From contig WLWY01000005.1 in the NCBI GenBank assembly GCA_012103325.1, positions 310,001-374,000 of the forward strand: a DNA stretch of 64,000 nt. The letters run 5' to 3'. How positions within the stretch are numbered: the first letter of the stretch is position 1; the number at the start of each line of letters is the position of its first letter. Origin of the DNA: Alphaproteobacteria bacterium (GTDB lineage: Bacteria; Pseudomonadota; Alphaproteobacteria; UBA8366; GCA-2717185). Made by a program: the position numbers and the translations under genes. This document shows, piece by piece, positions 53,263-62,038 of this stretch. The notes below the pieces were generated by a model. That model saw only the letters and a list, made by a program, of their open reading frames with translations. It made no database searches and was not told where the DNA came from.

Positions 53263-54255
53263 ATGAGTGAAAATGCGAGCACGATGGACCGCAACCTTGC
53301 GTTGGAGGCGGTTCGTGTCACCGAAGCGGCGGCGCTATCAGCGTCTCGATGGATGGGGCGCGGCGATGAAAAGGCAGCCGACCAGGCGGCTGTCGACGCG
53401 ATGCGCGATGCGCTGAATAGCCTGTCGATCGACGGCACGGTGGTGATCGGCGAAGGCGAGCGGGACGAAGCGCCGATGCTGTATATCGGCGAGAAGGTCG
53501 GCAAGGGCGATGGTCCGAAGGTCGACATTGCGCTCGACCCGCTCGAAGGAACGACGATCACCGCAAAAGGCGGTACCAACGCACTCGCCGTCATTGCCAT
53601 GGCGGACGAAGGCGGCTTTCTCAATGCGCCGGACGTTTATATGGAGAAGATCGCCGTTGGCGGCGGTCTACCGCAGGACGTCGTCGATATCGACGCGCCG
53701 CCCATCGATAACCTCAATACACTCGCCAAGGCGATGGACAAGAAGATTCACGATCTCGTGGTCTGTATCCTCGATCGTCCGCGTCATGCCGATTTGATTA
53801 AGGCGGTGCGCGATTCCGGCGCGCGGATCATGCTGATTTCCGATGGCGATGTCTCCGGCGTGATCGCAACGTCCAGCCCGCGCAGCGGCGTCGACATCTA
53901 TATGGGCAGCGGCGGCGCGCCGGAAGGAGTGCTTGCTGCTGCGGCCTTGCGCTGCATTGGCGGACAGATGCAGGGCCGGCTGCTGTTTCGTAACGACGAC
54001 GAGCGGGGCCGTGCCGCGAAGTGGGGCATCACCGACCTGAACCGTGTTTATGGGCTGCTTGATCTAGCATCTGGTGATGTCATGTTTGCGGCCACGGGCG
54101 TTACCGACGGCACTATGGTGAGCGGTGTGCGCCGTAGCAGCGGCGGCGCGTTCACGGAATCGATCGTGATGCGGTCGAAGAGCGGTACGGTGCGGAAGAT
54201 CGCCTCGGAGCACGATTTTATTCGGAAGACCGGATTCCGTTTCAGCGAAGAATGA
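53263..54255 (+). CDS. glpX: Class II fructose-1,6-bisphosphatase (GlpX)
   Basis: Gluconeogenic phosphatase of 330 residues. The metal- and substrate-binding segments VVIGEGERDEAPML, DIALDPLEGTTITAKGGTNALAV and IMLISDGDVSGVIA are the GlpX signature, and GSGGAPEGVLAAAALRCIGGQMQGRLL is the second half. Aspartates and glutamates of the first two segments bind Mg/Mn. It starts 127 bp after hom. Its ATGA overlap with recJ means those two are translated together. Confidence 0.97.
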   Translation: MSENASTMDRNLALEAVRVTEAAALSASRWMGRGDEKAADQAAVDAMRDALNSLSIDGTVVIGEGERDEAPMLYIGEKVGKGDGPKVDIALDPLEGTTITAKGGTNALAVIAMADEGGFLNAPDVYMEKIAVGGGLPQDVVDIDAPPIDNLNTLAKAMDKKIHDLVVCILDRPRHADLIKAVRDSGARIMLISDGDVSGVIATSSPRSGVDIYMGSGGAPEGVLAAAALRCIGGQMQGRLLFRNDDERGRAAKWGITDLNRVYGLLDLASGDVMFAATGVTDGTMVSGVRRSSGGAFTESIVMRSKSGTVRKIASEHDFIRKTGFRFSEE

Positions 54256-56027
54256 GTGACGTGTCTGCGGCGTATCTCGGCGTCGAATGTTCTGTTGGCG
54301 GCAAGCGCTGGCGGATGCGCGGTGAGGACGACCGCCTTGGATTGGCGCTCGCGCAACGCTTCGACCTACCCGAAGCCGTCGGTCGGGTCATGGCGGCGCG
54401 CGGTATATCGCTGGATGACGCCACGGCCTTTCTTCATCCGGTGCTCAAAGAACAGCTTCCCGACCCGTCCCATTTGAACGATATGGATGCCGCGGTAACG
54501 CGCCTGGTAGACGCCGTCCGAAATGGCGAGATGATTGGCATTTTTGGCGATTACGATGTCGATGGCGCAACGTCGTCCGCGTTGCTGTCGCGGTTCTTCG
54601 CGGCGGCTGGGGGGCGGACACGCGTCTATATTCCGGACCGGATCAAGGAAGGCTACGGCCCGAACGCGGCGGCTCTGGAGCGGTTGGCGGCGGAGGGGAT
54701 ATCCGTCGTCGTGACAGTCGATTGCGGTATCACCGCATTCGAGCCTCTCGAAACCGCAGCATCGGTAGGCCTCGAAGTCATCGTCGTGGATCATCATGTT
54801 GCTGAACCGCGATTGCCGACAGCATTGGCCGTCATCAATCCAAACCGGCTCGACGATGATAGCCCTTACGGCCAGCTTGCCGCCGTGGGCGTCTCGTTTC
54901 TCCTGGCGGTCGCGGTCAACCGTGGACTGCGTGAGGCGGGCTGCTACGACGATGGTAAGGAGCCGGATCTGCGCTGGCTGCTCGATCTCGTTGCACTGGG
55001 TACGGTCTGCGATGTCGTACCGCTGACGGGGCTGAACCGCGTCTTCGTGCGGCAGGGGCTGGCCGTCATGGCGCGCCGCCGCAACCTCGGCATTGCGGCG
55101 CTGGCCGACGTTGCCGGTGTCAGTGAGACGCCGGAAGCCTATCACGCTGGCTTCGTGCTGGGACCACGCGTCAATGCGGGCGGCCGAGTTGGGGAAGCTG
55201 GCTTGGGCGCGACATTACTCACCACGTCGGATTCCGGAGAAGCAACGCGGATCGCAAAATCGCTCGACGACTACAATAAGGAACGGCGGGCGATCGAAGC
55301 GGCATGCCTGGATGCGGCGATTGCTCAAGTCGAGGGCGAGGCGCTGGACGATGGTTTGGTCTATGTCGCCGCTGAAGGGTGGCATCCCGGTGTCATCGGT
55401 ATCGTCGCCAGCCGGCTGAAGGATCGCTACAACAGACCGGCCTGCGTCGTCGCTTTTGATGGGGATATCGGGAAAGGTTCGGGTCGCTCGGTACGCGGCG
55501 TCGATTTAGGCGTCGCCGTCGTGGCGGCGCGACAGTCCGGTCTTCTCGTGAATGGAGGCGGCCACCCCATGGCGGCAGGGTTTACCGTTGAACGAGGTGC
55601 GGAAGCGGAATTTCGGGCGTTCCTTGCCGCGCGCATTGCCGATGACATAGGAGATGGCGGTATCGTTGCCGAGTTGGGCATCGACGGGTCCTTGCAGCCG
55701 CGCGGCGCCAATGTCGATTTCATCGAGTCGCTCGAGCAGCTCTCGCCGTTCGGCGCCGGCAATGCGCGGCCACGCTTCGTCTTTCCGGCCGTAAGGGTGC
55801 TAAAGGCGGACGTGGTCGGCCGCGATCATGTCCGCTGTTTCATCGGCGGCGAGGATGGCGCGCGGATCAAGGGCATTGCGTTCCGTGCGACCGAGCGGCC
55901 GCTCGGTCAGATGTTGCTGGCATCGGGGGGCTTGCCGCTGCATATCGCAGGACATCTACAGCGCGATCGCTGGCAGGGGCGGGACGAGCCTCAGCTGATT
56001 ATCGAGGACGCGGCGAAAGCGGTCTGA
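54252..56027 (+). CDS. recJ: Single-stranded-DNA-specific exonuclease RecJ
   Basis: 5'-3' exonuclease of DNA repair and recombination, 591 residues. The DHH-family motifs are present: GDYDVDGATSSAL with Asp100, Asp102 and Asp104, TVDCGITAFE, and VVDHHVAE with Asp180-His181-His182. The DHHA1 domain follows, including the conserved NGGGHPMAAGFT segment. The C-terminal OB-fold region (GRDHVRCFIGGEDGARIKGIAF) completes the enzyme. It overlaps glpX by 4 nt and converges with the hook gene across a shared hairpin. Confidence 0.96.
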   Translation: MSDVSAAYLGVECSVGGKRWRMRGEDDRLGLALAQRFDLPEAVGRVMAARGISLDDATAFLHPVLKEQLPDPSHLNDMDAAVTRLVDAVRNGEMIGIFGDYDVDGATSSALLSRFFAAAGGRTRVYIPDRIKEGYGPNAAALERLAAEGISVVVTVDCGITAFEPLETAASVGLEVIVVDHHVAEPRLPTALAVINPNRLDDDSPYGQLAAVGVSFLLAVAVNRGLREAGCYDDGKEPDLRWLLDLVALGTVCDVVPLTGLNRVFVRQGLAVMARRRNLGIAALADVAGVSETPEAYHAGFVLGPRVNAGGRVGEAGLGATLLTTSDSGEATRIAKSLDDYNKERRAIEAACLDAAIAQVEGEALDDGLVYVAAEGWHPGVIGIVASRLKDRYNRPACVVAFDGDIGKGSGRSVRGVDLGVAVVAARQSGLLVNGGGHPMAAGFTVERGAEAEFRAFLAARIADDIGDGGIVAELGIDGSLQPRGANVDFIESLEQLSPFGAGNARPRFVFPAVRVLKADVVGRDHVRCFIGGEDGARIKGIAFRATERPLGQMLLASGGLPLHIAGHLQRDRWQGRDEPQLIIEDAAKAV

Positions 56028-56032
56028 CTGAC

Positions 56033-56070
56033 TAATACCAAGGAGTCACTATCAACGATCCTTGGTATTA
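56033..56070. terminator. Bidirectional hairpin between recJ and hook gene, ACCAAG repeat copy 2
   Basis: TAATACCAAGGA (56033-56044) and TCCTTGGTATTA (56059-56070) form a 12-bp perfect stem between convergent genes. The right arm contains the hook gene stop codon. It shares words with the repeat at 13581-13637. There is no long U-tract, so factor-independent termination is uncertain. Confidence 0.65.
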
Positions 56071-57312
56071 TGCCTTCAAGCGGGTGGCGACCTGCGCCAT
56101 TTCATCGACGACCTTGATCGTCTGCGCCGCCGATGAGTACGCCCGTTGCGCAACCACCATGTCGCTGAACTCGCCGGCCAGATCGACCGTCGACTCTTCG
56201 ACGCTCTGGGGCACGAAAAACGCGAAGTCGGATTGATCGGCTTCGACAAGACGGATATCGCCTGTGTTCGGGTTCGGCAGGAATTTCGTGCCTTCTTCGG
56301 GAGTGAGTTGATTTTCACTTCGAACCAGAGCGACGGGCAATTTCGCAATACTCTGAATCAAACCGTTGCTGAACGTTCCAACGACTTCGCCTGCCGCGTT
56401 GAATTCGACCTCGACCAGTGTGCCGGCCGTGTTGCCGTTAGAGGCTACGATATTCGGCGTAAAGGATCCGGCAAATTGCGTCATTCGGGAAAAGTCGACT
56501 GCGACGGCGCTTGCGGCCGCGGTCGCTGGGTTGGTCCAGGTAATGCCGACCGCCAAGTTGGTGGGCGAGACGATATTGCCGACCGCGTCGAATGTCATCG
56601 ATGCCGGCGAGCCCGCTGTGACAGTGCCATCTGCCGTCGTCGCGACAACATCCCAGGTATCGATCGCGGCGTTTTTCGTAAAATCGAAAAGTACCGTGTG
56701 CGTGTTGCCTAGATTATCAAAGACGCCGACAGATAGGTCGAAGTTCGTTCCTGTCGCAACGCCCGCTGGAAGGTTCGCGGCAAGCGTCGCCGTCGTGGTT
56801 GCGGCCGCCGCGGATCCCGCCGCACCGCTATCGATACGGATCGGCTGCAGGGACGATACCGTCGTGCCGGTCGTAAACCCACCCAGGCCGTTGCTTGGCC
56901 AGCCCAGAACGAAGTTGCCGTTCTGGTCGGCCAGAAACACCTGATCCGTACCGCCGGTGCTGACGACACGTCCATCCAGCGAGCCGGAGCGTGTAAGCTG
57001 CGTTTCGCCGGCCAAGTCCTGTTGCGTGTTGGTTACCAGAAATCCCGTGCCGACGATCGCGACGTCGAGTTTTCGGCTCGTGCTTTGAATGGCCCCTTGA
57101 TGATCAATCAGGTTGCGCGTTCCCGACTTGGTACCGCTGAACTGATCAAAAATCGAACCCGCTCCGGAATGGACCAGTTCTGCGAACTGCGTGTCCGTGG
57201 CCTTGTATCCTTGCGTCGTCAGGTTGGAGATGTCCTGACTGATTCCCGCGAATGCATCGGCTTGTGCCCGAAGAGCGGAAATACCCGATGCAAAAAGTCC
57301 AAATCCCGTCAT
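56068..57312 (-). CDS. Flagellar hook protein FlgE-like
   Basis: A 414-residue protein of the FlgE/FlgF/FlgG rod-hook family. The N-terminal helix has GFGLFASGISALRAQADAFAGISQDISNLTTQGYKATD. GTGFLVTNTQQDLAG...LTRSGS forms the hook D1 strand region, and the C-terminal helix (FSDMVVAQRAYSSAAQTIKVVDEMAQVATRL) pairs with the N-terminus. The Ala/Thr/Val-rich middle (about 140-320) is the hook-type variable domain. No other flagellar gene is in the window, so it is a detached or secondary hook gene. It ends in the hairpin shared with recJ. Confidence 0.88.
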   Translation of the reverse strand: MTGFGLFASGISALRAQADAFAGISQDISNLTTQGYKATDTQFAELVHSGAGSIFDQFSGTKSGTRNLIDHQGAIQSTSRKLDVAIVGTGFLVTNTQQDLAGETQLTRSGSLDGRVVSTGGTDQVFLADQNGNFVLGWPSNGLGGFTTGTTVSSLQPIRIDSGAAGSAAAATTTATLAANLPAGVATGTNFDLSVGVFDNLGNTHTVLFDFTKNAAIDTWDVVATTADGTVTAGSPASMTFDAVGNIVSPTNLAVGITWTNPATAAASAVAVDFSRMTQFAGSFTPNIVASNGNTAGTLVEVEFNAAGEVVGTFSNGLIQSIAKLPVALVRSENQLTPEEGTKFLPNPNTGDIRLVEADQSDFAFFVPQSVEESTVDLAGEFSDMVVAQRAYSSAAQTIKVVDEMAQVATRLKA

Positions 57313-57572
57313 GCGCCATGTTCCCTGAAGGCGGAGTTGGCTACGAATAGCCTGTTCGCCGCTGAGGTATGCAAGCGCAATGCCAATAGGGGAACCATAT
57401 ATTATTAAATAATCTTAATAGGTTACACTATATTGCATGTACGGTAGGTTTGATCGGAGCCAAATTTATCCGTTTTCCGGCAACAGTTGCCGAGTTGGTA
57501 CAAAAGTCACCATTCAACGACGTTCCGGGGCTTGACCTATCGACCTTCGCCCCTTAAATCTGCGTCCTAGAT

Positions 57573-57648
57573 GTCCCCATCGTCTAGAGGCCTAGGACAC
57601 TGCCCTTTCAAGGCGGCAACACGGGTTCGAATCCCGTTGGGGGCACCA
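57573..57648 (+). tRNA. tRNA-Glu (anticodon TTC)
   Basis: Cloverleaf folds fully: acceptor GTCCCCA/TGGGGGC (with one T-G pair), anticodon stem CTGCC/GGCGG, loop CTTTCAA with TTC at 57607-57609, T-stem ACGGG/CCCGT around TTCGAAT, and an encoded CCA ending at 57648. The discriminator base is A, whereas many bacterial tRNA-Glu have G. Confidence 0.95.
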
Positions 57649-57842
57649 CTTTTCCACCTTTCTTCAACCTGCGCTCGATTTCCTGATGTTTGACCGACCT
57701 GAGAGCGGCTTCTCGGTTGGGTTTCCCGTGGCTGATCACAATCTTGCGACATCGTAATTACGTGTCTTGGCAATGGTTAACGCCAAACTTATCCTTCCCG
57801 TTGCGTTTGAAAAACATTTCTAGGTAACAGGGAAAAAAATTC

Positions 57843-58508
57843 ATGATGAATATGGCAAAAAGAATCACCACGATTGGGGCCGCTGCGGGGCTGGCTGTAC
57901 TGCTCGGCAGTCCACTGGCACAAGCCGGTGATCACAGCATGGGATTTTTCGTCACTAGCGTCGGCATCGGCGATGGCGGCAATCTTGGCGGCGTCGCGGG
58001 TGGCGATGCCCATTGCGCAAAGCTCGCCGAGGCGGCTGGCTCCAAAGGCCGTACATGGCGTGCCTATCTTTCCACGCAGGTAACGGAAGGGCGGGGCAAG
58101 GCCGCTCGTGACCGGATCGGTAAGGGACCTTGGTACAATGCCCGGGGCGATTTGATCGCCAGCGATCTCGATCAGTTGCATCTCAGCCCGAACTTGGTCA
58201 AGCGAACCGCGGTCGACGAAAATGGCAATCAGATCAAAGGCCGTGGCGACAAGCCGAACGAGCACGATATTCTGACTGGCTCCAAGAACGATGGCACGGC
58301 CTTTTTCCCGTGGGAGAAAGGCGATCATACGTGCAGTAACTGGACCAGTAACGCTGACGGCAAAGGCAATGCTTCGGTCGGTCATCATGACCGTCATGGC
58401 GGCGGTAACACGTCCTGGAACGCGGCTCATCACTCGCGCGGATGCAGTCAGACCAATCTAACCAAAACCGGCGGTGCCGGCCTGCTTTACTGCTTCGCAG
58501 CAGACTAG
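57843..58508 (+). CDS. Secreted DUF1554/lectin-like protein
   Basis: A 221-residue exported protein with a signal peptide to about residue 27 (LAVLLGSPLAQA). The mature part resembles the DUF1554 (Leptospira lectin-like) family: FFVTSVGIGDGGNLGGVAGGDAHCAKLAEAAGS, then TWRAYLSTQ, NEHDILTGSKNDGTAF and a C-terminal TCSNWTS...RGCSQTNLTKTGGAGLLYCF. Four cysteines could make two disulfides. The domain is common in secreted proteins of unknown role, and carbohydrate binding is only a guess. It is the first gene after tRNA-Glu. Confidence 0.75.
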   Translation: MMNMAKRITTIGAAAGLAVLLGSPLAQAGDHSMGFFVTSVGIGDGGNLGGVAGGDAHCAKLAEAAGSKGRTWRAYLSTQVTEGRGKAARDRIGKGPWYNARGDLIASDLDQLHLSPNLVKRTAVDENGNQIKGRGDKPNEHDILTGSKNDGTAFFPWEKGDHTCSNWTSNADGKGNASVGHHDRHGGGNTSWNAAHHSRGCSQTNLTKTGGAGLLYCFAAD

Positions 58509-59062
58509 ATCAGCGGTTACACCTGGCGGGGGCGGTCAGCGGTCGTCCCCACTGCCGTGGCCATATGGCAACGCTGTTTCAAGTGAATGCTCGGCCATCG
58601 GGTCGAGCACCAGACGGATGCGAGGCTGGTGTGAAGCTCGCGATGGGGCACGAGCCAGATGGACTCGGCAACGGGACCTAATCTCCCACAACACGCATTC
58701 AACGCCGGGCATCAGCGGTTTGGTCGATGTGCCCGACCGTTTCTTCACACCGACCCAAATATCATTGAAGCTTTACCAAGCCAAAATACGCTTACGCACG
58801 GCTTGGACATTCCGCGAACGCGAATGCCAATAGCGCGCGCATCTCACTGACGGTGTGCGTGAAGTTTGCTCGTGGATTTCTCCAGAATTCACGCACAGGT
58901 AACGCTGCGCCTAACGGCAAAATCACGCGTATCCGGCACCTTGCTCGCGGCTTTGTAAATGATCTTGGATTGTAGCATGCACCCGACAAAACCTCCCGCG
59001 AAGAGAACGACGCGCTTTGTTCGCCGCAATTGCCTATTTTCCGCCCGCCCGCGGTAAGTTTC
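58509..59062. other. Intergenic region without a recognised gene
   Basis: 554 bp with only short frames on both strands, none with a good ribosome site or family motif. It may be decayed coding sequence. Neither tRNA-like folds nor repeats shared with the rest of the window were seen. Confidence 0.5.
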
Positions 59063-59854
59063 ATGATTCGTAAAACGATATCTCTGGTCTATACCGCGGT
59101 AGGCTATGTCGCGGGGCTCGTGAGCCTCGCCTATATCGCTGGATTCCTGATGGATTTTGGAGTGCCAAAGGGGATCAACGACGGTTCTAACGGCCCTCTG
59201 TGGCTTGCGCTCGTCGTGGACACCGCGCTCATTGCCGCCTTCGGCCTCAGCCACTCGATACCGGCGCGACGCTGGTTCAAAGCGTGGTGGGACGACACTC
59301 TCCCTGCGGAGTTGCAGCGGGCGTCCTATGTGATTTTGACGTCTTTGATGACCGCGCTGCTGGTCGGATTCTGGCGGCCAATTCCGGATGTAATTTGGGT
59401 TGTCGAGGAACCGGCGGCGATAGGTGCGATCATTGCCCTATACCTGTGCGTCTGGTTGATGATGGCCGCGGCGACGTTTCATTTCGGGCATTTCCGTTTC
59501 TTCGGCCTGGCCCAGGGTTGGGCTAGGGCACGGGCGCGGTCTATGGCGGGCTCTTCCTTTTCGGCGCGGCTCCTGTACGCGATCATCCGCCACCCCATAA
59601 GCTTCGGTTGGATAACGGTACCGTGGATCACGCCGCATATGACGACCGGTCAGTTGGTGTTTGCCCTTGGTGCCCTCGTCTATGTGCTCATCGCAACGCC
59701 GTTCGAAGAAGCCGACTTGATCGAGGAATTTGGAGACGACTACAAGCAATACCGAGAGCGGGTGCCGGCGTTTATTCCGGGGGCGAAATCGCGAAAGAGG
59801 GCCAACGCCGCCATACGCAAACGGCTGTTGCGTCCGCGCCGGCGAGGTTTCTGA
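59063..59854 (+). CDS. MddA-like (methanethiol S-methyltransferase / NnrU family) membrane protein
   Basis: A 263-residue multi-helix membrane protein with about six hydrophobic segments. The pattern AFGLSHSIPARRWFKAWW early on, then LLYAIIRHPISFGWITVPWITPHMTTGQLVF and EEADLIEEFGDDYKQYRERVPAFIP, is that of MddA and the wider isoprenylcysteine methyltransferase-like fold. MddA methylates methanethiol to dimethylsulfide with SAM. The RHP segment and the EE-xxL-xxxFGxxYxxYRxxVP end are the cofactor/active-site region of the fold. Start ATG 59063; an upstream start at 59030 adds 11 unlikely residues. The exact substrate is uncertain. Confidence 0.75.
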   Translation: MIRKTISLVYTAVGYVAGLVSLAYIAGFLMDFGVPKGINDGSNGPLWLALVVDTALIAAFGLSHSIPARRWFKAWWDDTLPAELQRASYVILTSLMTALLVGFWRPIPDVIWVVEEPAAIGAIIALYLCVWLMMAAATFHFGHFRFFGLAQGWARARARSMAGSSFSARLLYAIIRHPISFGWITVPWITPHMTTGQLVFALGALVYVLIATPFEEADLIEEFGDDYKQYRERVPAFIPGAKSRKRANAAIRKRLLRPRRRGF

Positions 59855-59960
59855 CAAACGGACGCTTATACGCCGCGAGCAATTTTCACTGTTCTCGATT
59901 ACAGATGCGGCCGCCCGGCTGCGAGCGTCTTTACGTCGTCGATGCCGAAGGCAGTGTTGC

Positions 59961-60098
59961 CTAGATCGGGTCAAGCTTAGACGAACCCATTTTATGGGTT
60001 CGGATATTCTTGTGAATCCGATCGTTCTCAATAAGTTAGATCAGATTCACACGGTTTGGATCGCCAAAGGCGATTCCAAGAAACCCTGATCTGATCTA
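59961..60098. repeat. CTAG-ended 140-bp dispersed repeat, copy 2
   Basis: Begins CTAGATCGGGTCAAGC and ends CCCTGATCTGATCTA. GAACCCA (59983-59989) pairs with TGGGTTC (59995-60001), and CGGAT (60001-60005) with ATCCG (60016-60020). The last bases contain the stop codon of the minus-strand gene that follows. Confidence 0.85.
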
Positions 60099-61136
60099 TT
60101 CCGCCGCTTCGGTATCCCAGCTTTTCACTTCGCCGACATGCTTGACGCCGTAGAGATGGGTGAGACCGCTGAACAATTCCATGAATTGTTCTCTCGGCAT
60201 CGAATCGCCATATCGGTCGAGATACAGTTTCCACAGGCTGATAGCATGCGCCGCGTTAGAGACATGCGATGCGAGCGCGAGGTATGAGGCGTCCGAATTT
60301 CCAAGAAATCCCATAAATGACTGCGGGCGATCTTGATGCACGAACTGTTTGTAGCTCTCTTCGTATTCGGCCAGCACGGTGTTCGCGGTAACGTAGCTGC
60401 CGCGTATTTCGTCGCGCAACTTGTCACGTAACCCTTGGACTCTTTGTTCGTCTTCCTTTGCCATCGTGGCGAAATCGGACGGGTAGCAGAGCGTATTGTC
60501 GCCGACCCATTGAAAGAACGCCTTCAAATCTTCCAGGATTGCGTCGAACCGTACCTGATAGTAACAGACTGCTTTCCACGCGAAGAACACGTCGGGTGCC
60601 CGCTCGGGCTCAATTTGCATGGCCTTGATGAAAGGCTCGATCCCTTCGACATCCTTAGCTTGCCAGATTTTCTTTAGAAACCGCTCGATTTGTTCCTGCT
60701 GCGCATCGCCTTCATTATTCCCGCCGCCAACCGCCTTGGTGACGAGGCGCGAAATTTTCTCGCGAATGGGTTTGCGAATCCGCGCCCATTCTTTTGGCGA
60801 AATCGCAAAATACGAATCGTGGATCTCGTCACTGACGCCAGCTTGCTCTGCTTTGCTTCGAAAGACGAACGGATCCAGGCTATGTAGCGAAGCGAGCATG
60901 TGCAGTATGCTGAAATCCTGCGCGATGCGCTCCAGCATTTCCTTCGAGGCGACGCCATTGCATATTTTATCTGCGAGGGTGCGTTGAAATGCCATATCGC
61001 TGAAGCACAAGGATTCGCCGCCTTCATAGACGTTTTCGAAATCATACGGAAAGTAGACTGTTGTATCGACTTTCGACGGTCGGCCGGAGCCCGGTTCGGC
61101 TGCCTCGAAGCGCTTAAAGATAATCGACGTATTCAA
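60096..61136 (-). CDS. Hypothetical protein abutting the IS66 element
   Basis: A soluble, largely helical, mixed-charge protein of 346 residues, with no signal peptide and no family I recognise. Segments such as ISRLVTKAVGGGNNEGDAQQEQIERF and LWKLYLDRYGDSMPREQFMELFSGLTHLYGVKHVG are helix-like. The apparent start is a TTG only 3 bp from the IS66 left end at 61140, with no ribosome site visible, so the true N-terminus is probably lost. The stop codon lies in a dispersed repeat, so the C-terminus may be altered too. Expression in the present state is doubtful. Confidence 0.55.
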   Translation of the reverse strand: MNTSIIFKRFEAAEPGSGRPSKVDTTVYFPYDFENVYEGGESLCFSDMAFQRTLADKICNGVASKEMLERIAQDFSILHMLASLHSLDPFVFRSKAEQAGVSDEIHDSYFAISPKEWARIRKPIREKISRLVTKAVGGGNNEGDAQQEQIERFLKKIWQAKDVEGIEPFIKAMQIEPERAPDVFFAWKAVCYYQVRFDAILEDLKAFFQWVGDNTLCYPSDFATMAKEDEQRVQGLRDKLRDEIRGSYVTANTVLAEYEESYKQFVHQDRPQSFMGFLGNSDASYLALASHVSNAAHAISLWKLYLDRYGDSMPREQFMELFSGLTHLYGVKHVGEVKSWDTEAAE

Positions 61137-61184
61137 AACGTAAGCGTCCGGCCTGACCGCTCTGCCGTGCAGAAGAAGTGAGGT

Positions 61185-61214
61185 TTAGTGTCCACTTGTT
61201 TAGGTGGACACTAA
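61185..61214 (+). promoter_or_regulatory. Hairpin over the tnpA start region
   Basis: TTAGTGTCCAC (61185-61195) pairs perfectly with GTGGACACTAA (61204-61214) around an 8-nt loop. The 3' arm covers the GTG at 61204. It could limit translation of transposase from outside transcripts, or mark a recombinase site. Confidence 0.5.
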
Positions 61215-61581
61215 CGGGGATCAGGATGTGGCGAAGCGGGGCAAGCGTCGGCGCTGGAGTGCAGACGAGAAGCGGATGATTTGCGCACAGACGCGGTTTG
61301 CGGGCGTTTCGGTTTCACAGGTTGCACGGCGCTACAATGTGAACGCCAATCAGGTTTTCAACTGGCTGAAAGATCCCCGGTTTGCGGGAAGTGACACGGT
61401 CGATGACGCCGCCTGTTTCCTGCCGGTTGAGATTGCGCGTCACGTCGAGCACGAAGCCGAGCGCCCTGTTGGTGACGAAGGCAAGATCGAGGTCACGCTT
61501 GCCGGAGGTCATCGCTTGAGCATTAGCGGCCCTTACGATCCCGAAGCGCTCGTACGTCTGCTCCGGTGCTTGTCGGGATGA
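61204..61581 (+). CDS. tnpA: IS66 TnpA
   Basis: Small accessory protein of IS66 elements: a Xre/homeodomain-like helix-turn-helix ([48 protein letters not shown]) with a C-terminal acidic tail. Starts at GTG 61204, inside a hairpin arm. An in-frame GTG at 61228 with AGG upstream is an alternative that gives 118 residues. Its stop overlaps the tnpB start (ATGA). Both small proteins are needed for transposition with TnpC. Confidence 0.85.
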   Translation: MDTNGDQDVAKRGKRRRWSADEKRMICAQTRFAGVSVSQVARRYNVNANQVFNWLKDPRFAGSDTVDDAACFLPVEIARHVEHEAERPVGDEGKIEVTLAGGHRLSISGPYDPEALVRLLRCLSG

Positions 61582-61925
61582 TCCCGGTTCCCACGAACAC
61601 GAAGGTTTGGCTTGCGGCCGGCGTGACGGACATGCGTAAGGGGGTCAATGGGCTGTCAGCGCAAACAGAGAAGGTTCTAAAGGCGGCGCCGTATTGCGGT
61701 CATCTGTTCGTCTTCCGGGGTCGCCGTGGCGATCTGATCAAGGTGATCTGGTGGGACGGGCAAGGGGCATGTCTGTTCTCGAAGCGTCTGGAGAAGGGAC
61801 GGTTTGTCTGGCCGTCTGCGAAAGCGGGCAAGGTTGCGCTGACCCCGGCTCAATTGGCGATGCTGCTGGAAGGGATTGATTGGCGCATACCACAACGAAC
61901 GTGGCGTCCCCTGACGGCTGGGTAA
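61578..61925 (+). CDS. tnpB: IS66 TnpB (Orf2 family)
   Basis: A 115-residue protein of the IS66 Orf2 family: [69 protein letters not shown] 61578 overlaps the tnpA stop, so the two are coupled. It is an accessory transposition protein of unknown mechanism. The frame is full length. Confidence 0.92.
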   Translation: MIPVPTNTKVWLAAGVTDMRKGVNGLSAQTEKVLKAAPYCGHLFVFRGRRGDLIKVIWWDGQGACLFSKRLEKGRFVWPSAKAGKVALTPAQLAMLLEGIDWRIPQRTWRPLTAG

Positions 61926-62038
61926 AGTCGTTTCACAGCAAAGGGTTGTCAATTTCCGGGGATTCCCATGCGGGGTGGCGGCTGATAGATTGCCGGCATG
62001 CTCGACGACGCTGAGAACCTGCCGCATTAAAAGGTCTG

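Noticed and set aside
57660..57842. Sequence after tRNA-Glu as a phage attachment site
   Set aside because: No integrase gene and no repeated tRNA 3' end were seen downstream.
58509..59062. Possible transposase remnants in the gap before the MddA-like gene
   Set aside because: Short frames on both strands gave no recognisable transposase motif or inverted repeats.
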